DNA of 64,000 bases, taken from the NCBI GenBank assembly GCA_907163345.1, contig CAJQUN010000221.1, forward strand, positions 558,001 to 622,000, in the 5' to 3' direction. A model generated the notes under the pieces. It worked only from the letters and a program-made list of their open reading frames with translations, searched no databases and was not told the DNA's origin. The DNA comes from Haberlea rhodopensis (taxonomy: Eukaryota; Streptophyta; Magnoliopsida; Lamiales; Gesneriaceae). Position numbers and translations under genes: made by a program. Below are positions 62,244 through 64,000 of the stretch, piece after piece (position 1 is the first letter of the stretch; each line of letters starts with the position of its first letter).

Positions 62244-63041
62244 GATGTCTGAACATTTCAGAACATGGCAATTTTGAGCATATCCTCATGGTTCTTCTTC
62301 TACGACTCAAATCTAAACCATGAAAACTTACTCACCAAATTACCTAGCATCATATAAACACCTTGCTAACATATTTCCAATCATTTCTTTGCATGATAAC
62401 AAGTCTTAATGCAAGTAATAGAAGAATAGTAACCTCACATGCTTCAATTTTCCATCAACTAAGCACATATACATCATATGCTATAAAATTCTTACCAAGA
62501 AGATATGAAGTCACTTCAGTCAACTTTCTAGCTTGTTTACCAAGTGAAATCCAAGCAAAAGATGCAAGAACAAGCAAGGGTTTTTGAGAGGTGCTTGTGT
62601 AGAAATTTGCTAGGTGAATTATGGTGTAGTATGTTTTCTAAATCTGATTTCCTCTTTAAATATAAAGTCTCAAATGCATCTGAAATTGCATTGCACATGT
62701 GCATCACAATCCAAATGTAATTTCAAATACCATTCAACTTCATGTAACATGGTTTATTGTGCAACTATCTATCCTTCCTACCAATCATGTTCAACTAGCA
62801 ACCATTCAACATCTCTACTATACTTCCCATATCAAACATATATGAGCCACATCTAACAATGCCATATAATGTGTCTTAGTTCATTCTATCTCCTACTAAA
62901 CTTGCTTTAGTCCACATAAACATCAATTCTCTTGCACTCATATTCGGTACAATCCGAATCCGAGTCAATATCATACCGTAATTATTTCATAATTATGCCA
63001 TAACCATATCACACATGCATCTGTCATATCAAGGCATTACA

Positions 63042-63058
63042 ATTTTCCCCTACTAATT
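63042..63058 (-). other. Polypurine tract, Gyp-5
   Basis: The minus strand reads aattagtaggggaaaat directly before the LTR start at 63041, with cgaggacgaaat upstream. Confidence 0.75.
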
Positions 63059-63165
63059 GAATTTCGTCCTCGAAATTGCAGATACATAACATGAACATAT
63101 TCTCAATCCTACAATCCTACTGTAATAAGGCAAATAGCATAATCATATATGTAACATTGCAGTAT

Positions 63166-64000
63166 CTACTCACCAACAGTATCATAAAAATGTAAAGTCA
63201 TGCCAGAAAATAACTCAGGATATTGTTGTATCATATGATGCTCCGTCTCCCATGTTGCCTCCTCGACACCCCGGCGATCCCATTGTACCTTTACCATTTG
63301 TATCACTTTATTTCGCAATGTCCGCTCAGCTCTATCCAGAATCTTCACCGGTCGTTCCACATAAGACACATCTGTATCTAACTGTACTTCAGATGATTGC
63401 AATACATGACTCGGATCTGGTTCATATTTCCTCAACAGTGAAACATGAAACACATCGTGGACTACTCAATGCTGGCGGTAATGCTAATCGATATGCTAAT
63501 GTACCAATACGTTGCAACACATCATAAGGACCAACATACCGGGGAGACAACTTTCCACTCTTACCAAATCGTACCACACCTTTAAAAGGTGAGATTTTCA
63601 AGAATACTCGGTCTCCAACTTGAAATTCAAGTGGTCTACGTCGCTTATTGGCATAAGCAGCTTGTTTACATAAAATCTGGCTCACTTTCTCTTCCATTTC
63701 ACGTATCATATCTGGTCCATTCAGTGAAGACTGATCCACATCATCCGAATATAATGGCGATCTACATCGTCGTCCATACAATGCATCAAACGGTGCCATT
63801 TGTATACTAGTTTGATAACTATTATTGTATGAAAATTCCACCAATGGTAACGACTCTTGCCAAGAGTTATCAAACTCTAATACACATGCCCGTAACATAT
63901 CCTCAAGTGTCTGTATTGTACGCTCTGTCTGTCCATCTGTTTGAGGATGATACGCTGTACTCAATCGTAATTCCGTTCCCAGTGCTGACTGTAATCCTTC
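63166..64000 (-). pseudogene. Gyp-5 integrase C-terminal and chromodomain region, runs off the window
   Basis: From the window edge: TAYHPQTDGQTERTIQTLED (catalytic Glu), the GPY/F module (LSPRYVGPYDVLQ), a frameshift near 63450-63465, then VFHVSLLRKYEPDPSHVLQ-like sequence and the chromodomain-like end VKVQWDRRGVEEATWETEHHM. A deletion around 63655-63690 replaces part of the KLIRLKLQAAQDRQ segment seen in Gyp-4. Very similar to Gyp-4 overall. Rest of the element lies beyond 64000. Confidence 0.8.

Larger units (their letters stand above)
52478..63041 (-). mobile_element. Gyp-4: chromovirus with mismatched LTRs, gag split by a copia LTR
   Basis: On the minus strand: LTR 63041-61100, primer site 61095-61084, gag from ATG 60934, [copia solo LTR 60763-59251], gag, protease, RT, RNase H, integrase, chromodomain region, polypurine tract 54780-54764, LTR 54763-52478. 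The coding region is broken by stops. The two LTRs match only in their U3 and adjacent part (53872-54763 against about 62148-63041). The rest of the left LTR belongs to another subfamily. The right LTR also serves as the 3' LTR of Gyp-5. Confidence 0.82.
61100..63041 (-). repeat. LTR shared by Gyp-4 (as 5' LTR) and Gyp-5 (as 3' LTR)
   Basis: Plus-strand ends tgtggggtcctcg and caaggcattaca, 1,942 bp. A primer site lies directly to its left and a polypurine tract directly to its right. Contains a TATA-like ctttatatttaaa (about 62656-62668), a candidate donor (62541/62540), the GATC cluster, an acgtacg/cgtacc block (61876-61892) and accatcgtggca-like short repeats. Confidence 0.82.

Overview
This is plant nuclear DNA, almost certainly a flowering plant, from a gene-poor region made of LTR retrotransposons inserted into one another. 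The evidence is the set of element types: Ty3/gypsy chromoviruses of the Tekay/Del kind, Ty1/copia elements of the Angela/Tork kind, a Sirevirus end, a Tat-like solo LTR and tRNA-iMet primer sites (tggtatcagagc). I found no host gene, rRNA, tRNA or CRISPR array. The species cannot be told from this sequence.

Layout. 1-1970 and 8008-8832 (minus) are two pieces of an old decayed element, possibly an endogenous pararetrovirus. Between them lie a Sirevirus 3' end (1971-4654, minus) and a 5'-truncated chromovirus, Gyp-1 (4655-8007, plus). 8833-12805 is AT-rich with a possible hAT-like element, a dispersed repeat and a long inverted repeat. Gyp-2 (12811-21778, plus) is a complete chromovirus with 5-bp target duplications, an intact 1,504-residue Gag-Pol frame and nearly identical LTRs. 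22145-33330 (minus) is a copia element (Cop-1) inserted into an older solo LTR of its own family, followed by an LTR rearrangement. 33336-36450 holds a second copy of the dispersed repeat, a copia RT remnant and a MITE-like element. Cop-2 (about 36860-43986, plus) is a decayed copia element broken by a Tat-like solo LTR (39495-40980) and by Gyp-3 (43988-52206, plus). Gyp-3 lacks gag and has a ruined pol but near-identical LTRs. 52478-64000 (minus) is LTR - Gyp-4 interior - LTR - Gyp-5 interior, with one LTR shared by two interiors. The Gyp-4 gag is split by a copia solo LTR (59251-60763).

Most interesting signals. (1) The chromovirus subfamilies share a leader layout that looks like a spliced intron: TATA box, short AUG-poor first exon, 5' splice site, then a block with the GATC cluster, short tandem repeats and the primer-binding site, then TACTRAC and TTGCAG immediately before the gag ATG. 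Splicing would remove the upstream AUGs and the primer site, giving an mRNA separate from the genomic RNA. (2) Clusters of about eight CGATCGATCG palindromes lie at the same place in several chromovirus LTR subfamilies and also in an unrelated Tat-like LTR; one LTR chimera breaks inside such a cluster. (3) The Cop-1 LTRs record an unequal crossover followed by an LTR-LTR deletion.

All coordinates, repeat counts and identities were read by eye, without alignment software or database searches.
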